64,000 nucleotides of DNA from Paguma larvata. Its lineage: Eukaryota; Chordata; Mammalia; Carnivora; Viverridae. The stretch is from NCBI GenBank assembly GCA_030068075.1, contig CM057835.1:71315895-71379894 (forward strand), given 5' to 3'. This document shows, piece by piece, positions 13,022 through 25,116 of the stretch. A model generated the notes under the pieces. That model worked only from the letters and a program-made list of their open reading frames with translations, ran no database searches and was not told where the DNA came from. The position numbers and the translations under genes were made by a program. The stretch's first letter is position 1. Every line of letters starts with the position of its first letter.

Positions 13022-13237
13022 TTTTTAAATGTTTATTTTTGAGAGAGAGAGAGAGAGAGAGAGAGACAGTGCTCAAGTGGCGAAGGGGCAGAGAGAGAGG
13101 GAGACACGGAATCCAAAATGGGCTCCATGCTCTGAGCCATCAGCACAGAGCCTGACACAGGGCTCAAACTCACAAACTGCGAGATCATGACCTGAGCCAA
13201 AGTCAGATGCTTAACCAACTAAGCCACCCAGGCACCG
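13022..13237 (-). mobile_element. Carnivore SINE nested in L1, antisense
   Basis: (GA)n-rich body and head ending 'AAGCCACCCAGGCACCG'. Flanked by 'CCATCTTAACCATTTTT' and 'CCATCTTAAGCATTTTT', so the target site is L1 sequence. Confidence 0.94.
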
Positions 13238-13456
13238 CCATCTTAAGCATTTTTAAGCACACAATTCATAGTGTTAAATACATTCACATTGTTGCGCAAC
13301 CATCACCACTATTTTATCTCCATAACTTTTTCTTTATCCGAAACAGAAACTCTACACCCAGTAAGCAGTAAGTCCCCACTGCCCTTCCTTCCCAGCCCCT
13401 GACAACCCCCATTCTATTTTCTATGTCTATGAATTGCCTATTCTAGGTACCTCCTA

Positions 13457-13839
13457 TGTCTTGGACTGAATATGTTTGTCCCCTCCCAACCCAAATTCAT
13501 ATGTCAAATCCTTCTAACTCACAATGTAATATCTGTAGCTGAGGCCTTTGGGAGATAGATCATGAGGGCAGCCCTCATGATGGGATTAATGCCCTTTTAA
13601 GAAGAGACCTGGAGAGCTAGCATCCTCTTTCTTTCCACCAGCCAAGGCAAGGCCGTATGAGCACACAGTAAGAATGTATCTGTCTACAAGCCAGGAAGAG
13701 AGCTCTCTCCAGAACCCAATCATGCCGGCACCTTGATTGTCCACTTCGGGCTTCCAGAACTATGCACTCTTTGATTTCTGTTGTTTAAGCCACTTGGTCT
13801 ATCATATTTTGTTATGGCACCCCTAGCAAACTAATATAC
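13457..13839 (+). mobile_element. MLT1-type MaLR LTR, sense, nested in L1
   Basis: Starts 'TGTCTTGGACTGAATATGTT', contains 'CATATGTCAAATCCTTCTAA', 'CAAGCCAGGAAGAGAGC', 'GGCACCTTGATTGTCCACTT' and 'CTGTTGTTTAAGCCACTTGG', and ends 'GCAAACTAATATA'. It is the only sense-oriented MLT1 copy I found here. Confidence 0.85.
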
Positions 13840-13948
13840 TTATATCCTTGGAACCATGAAATTTTGTCTTTTTGTGACTTTCTTATTTCACTAGGCATAA
13901 TATCCTCAAGGTTCATCTGTATTATAGCATGTTACAGGACTTCCTTCT

Positions 13949-14056
13949 TTTTTTTTTTTTAAGATTTTATTTTTAAGTAATCTCTATACCAATATGGGGC
14001 TTGAACCTACCAGATCAAGAGTCACTTGCTCTACCAACTGAACCAGCCAGGCACCC
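13949..14056 (-). mobile_element. Short carnivore SINE nested in L1, antisense
   Basis: 'AAGATTTTATTTTTAAGTAA', 'GGGGCTTGAACCTACCAGAT' and 'CCAGCCAGGCACCCC' mark the short older CAN-SINE form without the GA-rich body. Flanks 'GACTTCCTTCTTT' and 'GACGTCCTTCTTT' form the duplication. Confidence 0.9.
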
Positions 14057-14295
14057 CAGACGTCCTTCTTTTTGAAGACTGAGTAATATTCCATTGTATG
14101 TGTAAACCACATTTTGTTTATCCATTCATCTGCCAATGGACACTTGAGTTGATTCTGCCTTTCAGCCACTGCGAATGATGCTCCTATGAATGTGGGTGTA
14201 CATGTATCTCTTTTCCAAATCCTCCCGAGCCAGTGCCAAGCCAGAGGTGGGGAAGGTAGGTGTTCCTCCTGCCCTCCTAAGCTTACCTGACCTAA

Positions 14296-14680
14296 AACAA
14301 CAAATATATGTTCTTCCATAGTTCAGGAGGCAGAAGTCCAAATCAAGGTATATGGCAGGGCCATACTCTCTCTGGAGGCCTTAGGGAAGAATCTTCTGTT
14401 GTCATTTGCAGTTCCTGGTGGCCCTATGCATTCCTTGGCTTGTGGCCACAGCATTTTAATCTCTGCCCTCACCTTCACACAGCCTTCTCTTCTTCTGTCT
14501 CTCAAAATGACACTTGTCATTGGATTTAGGGTCCACTTGATAATCCTAGGTGATCTCATCTCAAAGTCCTTAATTTAATTACATCTGCAGGGAGTCTTTT
14601 ACCAAAGTGAGTTCCATTCATGTTTCAGGTGTTAAGATGTGAACATGTCTTTTTGGGGCCACCATTCAAAACACTATAGT
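14296..14680 (-). mobile_element. MLT1-type MaLR LTR, antisense
   Basis: 'AAACAACAAATATATGTTC', 'GTTCAGGAGGCAGAAGTCCA', 'CATTCCTTGGCTTGTGGCCA', 'CCTTAATTTAATTACATCTG' and 'CACCATTCAAAACACTATA' follow an antisense MLT1-type LTR. Confidence 0.75.
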
Positions 14681-14933
14681 GTCCTTCCCACCTTCATGTT
14701 CTAGGGGGGAGCCAGTGTCTGCCACTCTTTAGGTCCTGGAGTAGTCACTTCCTTGGGGAGAGGGTCTCTGCTGCCCTGCCTGAGAGTCTGGCTGCCCCTC
14801 ATGGGTGGCTTTGCCATGATGTCTGTAGCATGTGACTGCTGGGATTCTGGCAGCTCATAGGTGCAGGGACTGGGTCTGTGGTGCCTGCCATCATGAACTC
14901 AGCAGAGTGCCTGGCATGAAATAGAAGTGTCAT

Positions 14934-15128
14934 GGGGCATTTGGGTGACTCGGTTGAGTGTCTGTCTTCGGCTCAGGTCATGATCTCGTGGGTTCAAGCC
15001 CCACGTCGGGCTTCGGGCTCACAGCACAGAGCCTGCTTCAGACTCTCTCTCCCTCAATGTCTGCCCCTCCCCCACTCACACACTCGCCTTCTCTCTAAAA
15101 AATAAATAAACATTAAAAAAAGAAAAAA
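14934..15128 (+). mobile_element. Carnivore SINE, sense, with target-site duplication
   Basis: Head 'GGGGCATTTGGGTGACTCGG', 'GGGTTCAAGCCCCACGTCGG', and tail 'AAATAAATAAACATTAAAAA'. Flanks 'GAAATAGAAGTGTCAT' and 'GGAATAGAAGTGTCAT'. Confidence 0.95.
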
Positions 15129-16229
15129 GGAATAGAAGTGTCATACATCTTGCCTGAAAGTTGGGTACTCAACATTGTCTGAGGTCAAACTGCCTCCAGG
15201 AAATCTTTCTGAACCTTGTTGCAGAGTCAGGGTGGTACTAAAGAATAATAATCATATCATCTGGTGGCTGAGGGCTGCAGCTTCCCAGCTGGTGTTCCAG
15301 CCTCTGCCTGCCCTGCCCTGCCCTGGCACCAGTTGATTCCAGCCCCAGGCCCAGAACATAAATGATCTTTCCTGCCTTGAGGATCTAAGAGCTTTAGGCG
15401 CAGGTAGGTCCTTGAAGATAGAAGAAAATCTTTTAACAACTCTCTGGATGCTGATTGGGGTCCTTGTCTGCGCACACTGGGGGCATTCAGTCTTTATTGC
15501 TAAAAGTCACCCTCAGAGTTGACCTTGTGGTGATTCAGTCTCCAACCAGCTGGAACCCAAACCACAAGTGGGAGTCATAAGAGCTATGGTATTAGTCGGC
15601 TTGTCTCCTCCAAGAGAGCCTAGCCTTGTTCAGGGCACCTAGAGCTGCCTGGAGAGCCGAGGCATCAGGCCATGAGCAGGGCAGGCTCGGGCCCTTCCCA
15701 GCTAGCATTTTCTGGCCTTTTGGGGAGACTTGCCTAGCCTCAGGGCCTTCTGTGTGCACAAGTTGGTCTGGGCCGTGACCTCCCACTACCCGGGCAGCCA
15801 GAGCTTTCCACATTAGCCTGGTTATGTCATTGTTGGGTGGCGGCATGAAGTAGGATCATGGACCCAGGATCCTAGGGTGCTCTCTGTGCCCCTCCTTCTC
15901 CCACAAAACCAAGGGCTCTGACAACAGGCCTCTCTCCAGGGTACGGTGGCCAACTAGATGGGGAACATCTTGTTTATAAAGAATTTTGACCCCCTTGGTG
16001 TAGATGCAAAAGAAGGGACAACTGCCAGCCTGATGGCAGAGCAGAAAGCAGAAAAGCCACCCAAACCAACCAGATATCTTAGAAAGTAAAGCAGCCTATC
16101 ACTGCCTGCCGGTGGCCTGGGGTAATGGTGCCAGGCAATGCTGACGTCTGTCCAGAGTGATGTTCTTGGTCTTCAGGAAACAGCTGGATAATGTTCCGGG
16201 TTCCCTGCTTTAACAGAGGAAAACAGATC

Positions 16230-16780
16230 TTTTTTTTTTTTTTTGAAGTGAAATGACATTACATAAAACTAATCATTTCAAAGCGAACAACTCGCATTTA
16301 GTATAGTCACGATTTTGTGCAACTACCGCCTATTTAGTTCCCACTTTCATCACTCCTGAAGGAAATCCCATACTCCTTAAGTATCCACTTTCTGTCTCAA
16401 TGGATTTGTCTGTTCTGCACATTTCGTATAAATGGAATCAGACAGTAGGTGGTTTTTTGTGATTGCCTTCTTCAGTTAGCATAACGTTTCCAAGATGCAT
16501 CCGTGTTCCAGCTTGTATCGGTACTTCATTCCCTTTTAAGACGGAATGTTATCCCATTATCTAGATATGGGATACAGTTTATCCATTCATCAGTTGATGG
16601 ACATTTGGGTCATTTTACCTTTTGGCTATTGTGAATAATACTGCTTGAACATAGCCTTAATTATTATCCTGGTACAAGTTTTGCTTTGAACACCTTTTCT
16701 CACTCCTTTTGGTTATATGTCCAGGAGGGAAATTGCTAAGTCATGTAGTTATTAGCTCGGCCTTTTAGAAATGTCTTCAG
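16230..16780 (-). mobile_element. Antisense L1 3' region
   Basis: 'GTATAAATGGAATCAGACAG', 'AGTTAGCATAACGTTTCCAA', 'CCATTCATCAGTTGATGGAC', 'TTGGCTATTGTGAATAATAC' and 'TTTTGGTTATATGTCCAGGA' are antisense L1 ORF2-3'/3'UTR landmarks. Confidence 0.8.
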
Positions 16781-18764
16781 AAAGTGACCAGATAGGCAGG
16801 TGACACAATGGGCCTCAGCATGGTCAAGCTCCACCTGTGCCTCTCTCGGAGTCTCCTTTCCTTGTCTGAAAAATGAGCATCTAGAAGTTCCTGCCCATTA
16901 AGGGCTCATAGTGGATTCAAGGAGATCAGCACTGTCCCTCGCCTGGAGGAAGTGCCCAGGAAAGGGTAGCATGTATTTTGCAAAATGCTTGCTTGCTATG
17001 GCACATTTGAGGCTTTTTGACCATTTGGGAAACTCACTTCCCTGAAGCGCCACAGATATTCCCTGACTACTTGGGATTCTGCTGCATAGTAAAGAAGCCA
17101 GCTGAGCCCCTGGAATCCACGGCCAATCCTGCAGATAGAATCTGCTCTCAGCACACTGGGGTGTGGAGAAAGGCTGGAGGCTGTGCACAAGCATGGTGTC
17201 CAGAGCCAGCTCAAACCTGTGGAACCTGTGTGCCTTTGCGTAAGACCTAGGTCTTTCTGTCCCAGCCACGATTTTCTGAGCTTCTCCTGGAGGAGCAATG
17301 CCTACCTGGCAAGATACCCCAAAGGACGTGAGCTGCTGTCTGCAAGTCACCAGCACTGCAACACTGTTAGCACTGTGTTGTTTGCCTGTGACCCAGGGAG
17401 GAGGGCGGAATGGAGGGCAGGACCGGGGAAATCAGGGCTTCTGCAGATACGACAAGGTGGGGGCTCAGTGCCTGCCTCTGCAGAAACCTGCCCACTGCAG
17501 CTGGCGAGTCACCGGAAGGAAGATGGTGTTTGATCCTCTTTTGCCTTGGTAAATAAATACAGCCCAGCCGTTCGCTGACAATGTAAACAGGGATAGGAGA
17601 CCACCCGGCCTCCGTCTTAGTGCATGATGGAGTCCTTGCCACACCACCCCCCACCTGAATTCCCGGTGTCCCTTCTTCTTTCCTCTCAACCCTGGTATGC
17701 ATTTCTCAGGAACACTCCCCTGGCCCTTTACAGCTGTTCCTATATCTGTTCTGGGAGGGGAGGGCTGAGAACATAACCTTCTTTCCTCCCGAGGTTTGGC
17801 TCCAGGCTCTCATCTGGGGGTGCCTTGTTCAGAGGGTGGGACAGGATCTGGGCCCTGCACCTCTGACAGCAAGGCAACGGAGCAGGATCTGGGGACCCTC
17901 CAGGTACATTGGGTCCAGGAGGGTCTCTCCTATAGCCAGGAAACATCTGGCCAGTGGTCTGAGCTTGGTTCTGCACACATGTCCTGGGAGATATGTATGC
18001 AGAAATGAAAATAGGGAAAGAGTGTTGAAGTTACTGGAGATGTTTGAACTGAGGCTGGGCTAAGGGAAAGACAGGCTGTGGAGAGAGGCTAGGGGCCCCT
18101 GGAGGGGCTGACAGGACTGAGGCTGGGCTAAGGGCCTTTGATGCTTTGAAGGCAGATAACTCTCTGGCCCTCGGAGAGCCCGGAGGATGGCCGCTGCAGG
18201 GCTTTGGGCACGTGTGGTGCTGTGATCTTATGAGGGGTCCTTCTCCAGCACTGGGTGTGATCTGTGATTACCAGTTTCTTACAGGCTGGCAGGCATCTCA
18301 TCCAGTCTGCATCAGGATAATGCGGGTGGGCAGGGATGTGGCCTGGAAAAGGTGATGTATAAACTCTGTAAGAGTAGAGGGGCAGCTGCTGGAAACAAAC
18401 AGTGGCTGTGCCAGTTGGACTGGTCTGGCCGTGTGACACTGGGCCTCATTTTGAGGCTACATATACAGAGCCTGAGCAAGGCTTCCTTTTATTGTCCTTT
18501 GTTATGAAACAAATACACAGAAGACTATAATGAAGCCAGGGTACCCGCCACCCAGCCTGCTCTCATCAACTCAGGGAGCACACTGCTTGGAAGTTTCCGT
18601 TCTGTGCTATTTTAGATGTGGTGGCAGAGGGGGCTCTCCACATGAAGGGGATGAGGCGCAGCTCCTCTTGTGCCCTCCCCACAGCTCAGCTACCCAAGCA
18701 TGGCCCCTGTCTTGGAGGGATCTCAGGAATGTGTGCGTGTGGTTTATACTTGTTACATAGTATC

Positions 18765-19345
18765 AAATGGAACATTTTAATCATAAGCATACCGCTCATG
18801 CTCATTGGCATTAGGTACATTCACACTGTTGTGCAGCCATCACTACCATCCATCTCCAGAACTTTCTCATCTTCCCAGATAGAAACTCTATACCCATAAA
18901 ACATCAACTCCCCACACCTTCCTCCCCCAGCCCCTGGCACTCACCATTCTACTTTCTGCTCTATGAATCTGATGATTCCAGGTCCCTCATGTAAGTGGAC
19001 TGACACAGTAAATTGAGCATTTTGTGACAGGCTTATTTCCCATAGCATCATGACCTCAAGGTTCATCCATGTTGTAGCATGGAGTCAGAATTGCCTTCCT
19101 TTTTAAGACTAAGTAATATTCCACTGCATATCCGTACCACATTTCGCTTTTCCAAAAATTCATCCATCAGTGGATACTTGAGTTGCTTCCACAGTTTGGC
19201 TATTGTGAATACTGTTGCCAGGAACATGGGTGTGCAAATACCTATTTGAGTCCCTGCTTGCAATACTTTTAAGTATATACCCAGAAATGGAATTGCTTGA
19301 TCATATAGTAAGTAACTCTATGTTTTAATTTTTTTGAAGGATTTT
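18765..19345 (-). mobile_element. Antisense L1 3' region
   Basis: 'GTACATTCACACTGTTGTGC', 'GAACTTTCTCATCTTCCCAG', 'CTAAGTAATATTCCACTGCA', 'GTTGCTTCCACAGTTTGGCT' and 'GTATATACCCAGAAATGGAA' occur in the usual antisense L1 order. Confidence 0.85.
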
Positions 19346-22300
19346 TTTTTTTTAACCAGCGTTGGGGATGTGATCCAGGCTAACGGGACTTATTCCTCCC
19401 ACTTGGTGGGGGTGGGGGTGGCTGCCTTTTGTTCTTGCATCAAAGACTAGATTTTAGATTTGCAGAGTGCAGGGATTGTGGCTGCTAAGCCGACTTGCCT
19501 GGAAAGGAGGAGGTTTTGGATTTCACCATGCACATCCCTTTTCCACACTCAGCCTGCCGCTGTCTGCCAGCTTTGAATGGGCCTCGCTCTCCCCCGCCCT
19601 CCTTCCCGCTGGTTAGCTGCTCTGTTGATCAGCCCTCATTTCCCTGAGCCTCTTGTAGTCTTAGGATTGCAGCCCTCCTCCCCAACCCCTGCCTCTGAAG
19701 CCAGTGTTTGCTTTCAGCTTTGGGTAGAACTTTGTAGGAAGCGCCAGGCTTAACTCCGCCACCAGGTGCCCAGTCCTTGAGGTAATGAGACTTCCCACTG
19801 GGTGTTCCTGGTAGAGGAGGGGAGAGCAAGGCCCCTCTCTCACTGTGCTTTGGTTCTTGGGAGATGGCAGCTCCCACCTTGAGGAGGTGTGGGGACCCCA
19901 GGAGTGGAAAAACTGCAGTGTGAAAGGAAGTCCCTGTGTGCTGCTTAGGATGGACAAGAAGGAAATGAGAGCTTTCCTCCTCCCTCTGTCTCATTTGCAC
20001 TGGAGCAGGCTGGGTTCACTGGGACAGTGAGCTGAAGCCTCAGGTGGAATGTAGCAGTAGCAGTGACCAACCATCCTGAATCCAGACAGAAAAGCATTAG
20101 ATCTTCAGACGTTAGTTTAGGGAGATGTGTGCAGAATTGGAAACAGCTGAGTTTTTAGTTGCCTGATCGTCATAATAACCCCGTGGAGTCCGGCTTCGGA
20201 ACCTGGTTTCTCAGCCTCATCTGGTAGAGGTGAAGTGTCTGCATCAGAGTCAATGGCCCCATACAACCCCAGCCAGCAAACCTTCACCAGACAGTTGGTT
20301 TTGAACTGGGTTTTAGTCAGGATATTGCTAAGCTAGCACTTTGTTTCACAAACGTGAAATCTTTACACTCTTTGGAGTGAGCCCCGAGTCCAACCCTAAA
20401 GTTCTTACCTGGGACGCCACTTGGTATTGATTTGATCTTGCACATGAGCTCAATGTAGTCACAGGCCAAGACATCAGGTGGCGGTTCTCAGATTAAGGGT
20501 GCTCTTTTAGGTGATGAATAAGTTGACTTTCTAAAAGATCATTATTTCAAAAAAAAAAGATGAACAGTTTAAAGTTTCTTAGAGAGGATGTGTGGATGCT
20601 GAAAATTCTGTGCTAATGTGAAAACCAAGTCCAGAGGAAGAGTGGAGAGCAGAGAAAGGAAGCTGTCGAAGGAGTTGAGGCTGGGAGGCAGGCAGGGCAT
20701 GGCTGGCGGACCCGCACAGTGACCGTAACATTTTAGAGTCGAGTGGGCCTCTGTCAGTTGTATGGTTCATATGCCTGATTCCAAAGTCAGGAAAATTGAG
20801 ACACAGACAGCTTAAGTGACCTGTACTAATTCTCACTGGTAGGTAGTACCTGGGCAGTACCAGAGCCTCACTTCTGGGAAATTCACACCACAGCCCATAG
20901 AACCGGCCCACCTGCCCCTCCTGGCCCAAGGGGTCATTCAGGCTACCTGTGAGGAAGGCATCTGACAGCTAAAACCTTCTGTTCAGGGCCCGAGCTGCCT
21001 TTGGAAGCAGCTCCCATGGAAGGCAACTTGTCAGTAGGGGCTGGGATGTAGGGTTAGGGTTCTGCGTTAACAGGGTTTGTGCGTGTGTGTTTTTTTGTTT
21101 TGTTTTGTTTTGGTTTGGTTTGGTTTGGGTTTTTTTAGGGTTTGTGTTTTTTAATGCATTTAAACCCTCCCAATCTGTCCTCAGGAATGCTCGGCAAGAG
21201 CTAGTTGAATGCCTTTGGAGATTCTTGGGAGGAGGAGATAGAACTTGGCCGTGGTCTCTGACTGTCCTGGTAGGATAGTACAAACTCCAGCAGGGCTGAG
21301 CATTGATAACCAACATGGCGATGGTACCAGGAGCGCCTCGGTAGCCCATGGAACTTGTTAGGGGACACGGTAGGAGCCCACCCAGCTCTGAGTGTCCCCT
21401 ACCCTGTCTCCCACTTTCAACTCAGAATTGGCCTCTGTTGGAGCCCTCCTGTGGACACACACGGCAGCAGAGCTCGGCCTGGCCTTTGTGGTCAGCGCCT
21501 GTACGCAGACAGCAGGGACACAGTGTGACAGCCAGCACGGTGGAAGATCCCAGCTTGTGCTCATTCAGTAGTCTCAGTCCTGGCTCCTGCAAGAACCCCC
21601 AGGAACCCTTTGCAGCCACACCGGGGCCCAGATTTCCCTGAGCGTCTGATTTCGTTGGTTTCTGTTTTTGAAGCTCCCCAGGTGGCACTAACGTGTAACC
21701 AGGGCTCAGGACACCTGTTACAGGGCATGTGACCTGCTGGGACACAGAAGTAGAGAATGTGGGAGAGGCAGAGATGTGTGAGGGGGCTGGGATGCAGGCA
21801 GATGAGTCGCATAGTGCGCTGGCAGTCGTCATAGCTGGGTGTGGTGAGCACCTGGTCACTCCAGCCACAGCTCCTCTCGGCTGCCGCGTGGAAGGAACTG
21901 AAAACAGTCCCCCCACTAGAATTATGGGGTCGACTCTGGAAACCTGTGCCCGCCTGTCCTAGGTGGTGCAGTGCCACCTAGAGCTTGAGCCCCAGGCTGG
22001 GTGTGCTTGGTGGTGGAAGTTGTAAACTGGTAAATAAACACTGCAGAGGCTGCCTGTGGTGGCGACGTTTGGACAGGCCTGCTTGCTGGTGAGTCATGAG
22101 GAAGGTGATGTAACCTAATCAGGATGACCTCAGAAATCCCATGGGCTGCGAAGATGCCCTAAGAGTCAAGAAGTGACCCTCACATGAGGCTTGGAGTGGG
22201 CTGGGCCCTTGTGGGTTAAAGTCCTGGTGAGGATCCCTTGGTTTAGAACAGTTCTGAAAACAGAGCTGCAGAAAGGCAGGCCAGGGGGTATGGGCTTTGT

Positions 22301-22976
22301 GATTTAGCCAGGGAGGAAGGGGCGACTGTCTTCAGGTGCTTTTAGGATGGAGGTGGTATTCTAACTAGATAGTTCCAGACAGCAGGAAGCCGGCTATAGA
22401 GTAAGCCACTCTGTCCTCAGAGGGACGCTCTGATTGGGGTAAAGGTGGTCTGGGACTTTGCCAGACCAACTGGGAGGGCAGGGGCAGGGTGGGGTGAGGG
22501 GAAAGGGATGCAGCACCCTTTCCCTGGGTCGGGACTGGAGGGCTGGGGCATTGCCTACAGTGGCCAGGGCTTGCACCTGGAGCAGCGTGATCTGAGCTCC
22601 TCACCCCCATCAGATCCCCATGGACATGTGCACAAGGGCCATCCCCGACAGCAAGACGCTAGCGTTTGGGGTCCACCTTTCTGTAATGGCGCAGGCCCAC
22701 TCCCAGGACAGGGACAGATGTGCCCCGGACAGTGTCCTGAAAGCCCAGTCTCATATTGTTTGGGGAGCATACCACTGTTCTGGCCTCACCTTGCCCTGAG
22801 CTCAGTTGGTTGTGAAGGTGCGGTCCGCCTACCTGAAGTCCTTGTTCAACACCTCTAGGTGACAGACAGCATCAGCCCAATGCCTGCTGGGGCAGGTGGG
22901 GTGTGGGCCCTCCCAGGCAGACCTTTCTCCAGCCCCACTCCCTGTCTCTAACACGGCTGCTTCTCTATATACACAG

Positions 22977-23158
22977 ATACATCGTTTGGAACGCCACCTG
23001 GCTATGGCTGTGCTGCAGACCGGGCAGAGGAGCAGCGCCGGCACCAAGACGGGCTGCCCTACATCGACGACTCACCCTCCTCCTCACCCCACCTTGGCAG
23101 CAAGGGCAGGGGCAGCCGGGATGCACTGGCCTCCGGAGCCCTGGAGTCCACCAAAGCG
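22977..23158 (+). CDS. BCR: BCR exon 2: pre-DH linker
   Basis: 182 bp, the same as human exon 2. Acceptor ...ATACACAG at 22976; donor GTGAGT at 23159. The first two bases (AT) complete an Asp codon whose G ends exon 1, and the exon ends on a codon boundary. It encodes about human codons 427-487, including 'TPPGYGCAADRAEEQRRHQ' and 'DGLPYIDDSPSSSPHL'. This is a hydrophilic, Ser/Pro-rich linker between the N-terminal kinase-like region and the DH domain, likely flexible and phosphorylated (inference). In human p190 BCR-ABL the fusion joins directly after exon 1, so this and all later exons are lost from that form. Confidence 0.97.
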
Positions 23159-24269
23159 GTGAGTCCCAGGGTGGGAGGGCCGGGTGTGAAATAAGGCGTG
23201 GGCCTGGCTCCAGCCTGCTGTCCACTTCCTAAAGGTGCCCTGAGCACATCCACTCTCTCAGGGGCAAGTAGCAAGTAGGTGATATCAGGAGCAACCAGTG
23301 GTTGAAGTCACTAAAAACGCCTTCTTCATTCCCCCATCTGGGGCACCTGCTGATCTGGAGACAGGTGCTTTGAGCAGGGACTTCATGGAACTCTGTCAGC
23401 CAAGTGTGGAGGAGACAGGCAGCACGTGCTGAGGCAGAGAATGCCACCCCTGTCCTACCAGCAGGACATGGTGGCAGTCCCAGCAGTGGTGCTGAGGGGC
23501 AGGGGAGGGGCATAGTGTCTGGGCTCTAGTCCCTGTGCTGGGTGCAGTGCACTTACTCCTTTTTACCAGAAGAGGTGCTGCTGATGCCTCCATCCATTTG
23601 ACCAGGGTCTTCCCCTTGAGGTATCATTGTCATTAACAGTCTTGATGTCACCTCCACTTTGGATCTGAAGCTCCAAGGTCTTGTGGCTAGTGTGTAGTGG
23701 CACATTCAGCAAATGCCCTCCTTCACACCCAGAGATGCCTGGGGCCCTCTCTTGTAAGCACATAGCCCCGAGGTTGTTGTAGGCTCCTGGGGTAGTCCCA
23801 TATGAGCTGGTGGCCTCACTGCTTTGATCTGTCCCATTGTCCAGAAGGGGCACTTCAGAGGTGCATTAGGGCCCAGGTATGCACCCCCCTACCTTTGGGA
23901 CAAAGGGCATCCCTTTGACTTCTCAGGCTCTTTCCTTCTTGAGCTGAGATCCCTGTCCCTGGGGCAGGTTGCACCTCACTGTCTCTTGGTCCTGTTGCCC
24001 CTCATGACAGATACCTTCCTTCTTTTGCTATCTTGTTTCTGATGATGTCCTCCCCAGGTTTAAATACAAGAGAGGAATCTGCGCTTCTCCGTTGTTGGTA
24101 GGAAGTGCCAGAAGCATATCTTTTCACTGCAGTTGCTTTTCTGCTGGGCTGGTGCCTTAACTGCAGGACTGCTTCTTATTTATGCTTGTTCCAAAGACTC
24201 TGGCACTGGGCAGGCTTCTCATTCTGAAATGTGAGAATGGGAAGGGAAGCCACATCCTCCACAGGTAAC

Positions 24270-24395
24270 ACATACCTGCCTCATGCAGCTTTTGATCCAA
24301 CATCTGGTTTCACTGTTTTACAGATTAGGAAACCGAGGTTCAGAGAGGGGAAGTAACTTGCTCAAGGCCACACCGCTACCAGATTTGAAGCCTTC
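24270..24395 (+). mobile_element. MIR SINE, sense
   Basis: 'TTTTACAGATTAGGAAACCG' followed by 'GGGGAAGTAACTTGCTCAAG' and 'AGATTTGAAGCC', diagnostic MIR core and 3' region. Confidence 0.8.
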
Positions 24396-24902
24396 TCAAA
24401 TCCTCAGATGACACTCTTTCTTTAACCGCCTTGACTTTCTCAGTGCGCTCCCTTGCTTCCTGCTTCACAAGCATGATTTGGTACGGACGGGGATCTTTCC
24501 AGTCCTGAGTAAGCAGGCTGAGTCCTGAACTTGGGATGGGGCTGCTCCAGGAGGCTGATCTGCCCTCCTTGCGCCCAGACCCTATGCAGCTTGGCTGCCC
24601 CTCCCCAACAGACTCCTGCCTTCGGACCCTCGTCTACACTGACTTGGAGCTCTGCCCTCACCTTTTAGCCATAGTCCAGGGGCTTAACTGCTATGGATCC
24701 TGTCCACATACTGGTGCCCACTCCCTCCTTTGGCCCCTGTGGGAGCCCATAAACATGTCTCATCGTACACATCTGTGCTTGCCAAAGATGGGGTCCCCAA
24801 TCCCAAGCACACCGCCTGGCCCAGAGGAGATGTCAAGGAGTGTCTGGAGAAGATGGGAAATTTCCCTTTCCTTTCTTTTCTTTTCTTTCTTTCTTTATTA
24901 TT

Positions 24903-25110
24903 ATTTTTTTAGTGTTTATTTATTTTTGAGAGAGAGACAGAGCATGAGCGGGGGAGGAACACAGAGAGAGAGAGAGAGACAGAACCCAAAGCAGACTCCA
25001 CGCTCTAAGCCGTCAGCACAGAGCCTAATGTGGGGCTCGAACTCACGAACCGTGAGATCATGACCTGAGCTGAAGTTGGACACTTAACCAACTGAACCAC
25101 CCAGGCGTCC
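24903..25110 (-). mobile_element. Carnivore SINE, antisense
   Basis: 'TTAGTGTTTATTTATTTTTG', GA repeats, head ending 'GAACCACCCAGGCGTCC'. A pyrimidine-rich TTTCTTTT tract borders both sides. It inserted at the edge of the L1 that follows. Confidence 0.93.
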
Positions 25111-25116
25111 CTCTTT

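Larger units (their letters stand above)
12985..14235 (-). mobile_element. Antisense L1 3' region, split by three later insertions
   Basis: L1 segments are 12985-13021, 13238-13456, 13840-13945 and 14057-14235. They keep order: 'CCATCTTAACCATTTTT', 'CATTCACATTGTTGCGCAAC', 'TATTTCACTAGGCATAATAT', 'TGAGTAATATTCCATTGTAT'. This is the complement of the 3' end of L1 ORF2 and the 3'UTR. A SINE, an MLT1 LTR and a short SINE interrupt it, giving a relative insertion history. Confidence 0.8.
1..22976 (+). other. BCR: BCR intron 1 (3' part)
   Basis: Everything before the exon 2 acceptor has no supported coding exon. It is the 3' part of intron 1, the counterpart of the human region containing the minor (p190) breakpoint cluster. 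About 1-4017 and 11218-14680 are dense in transposon remnants; 16230-16780 and 18765-19345 are antisense L1. The stretches 4996-5739, 5906-8684, 8831-11217, 15145-16229, 16781-18764 and 19346-22976 are moderately GC-rich unique-looking intron with only short simple repeats (CA-rich 6327-6400, GT/T-rich 21091-21150). Human alternative exons e1'/e2' are reported in this intron; I could not identify their counterparts. Confidence 0.85.

Noticed and set aside
21046..21062. Telomere-like TAGGGTTAGGGTT
   Set aside because: Only two units, followed by a T/G-rich simple repeat; too short for an interstitial telomere array.
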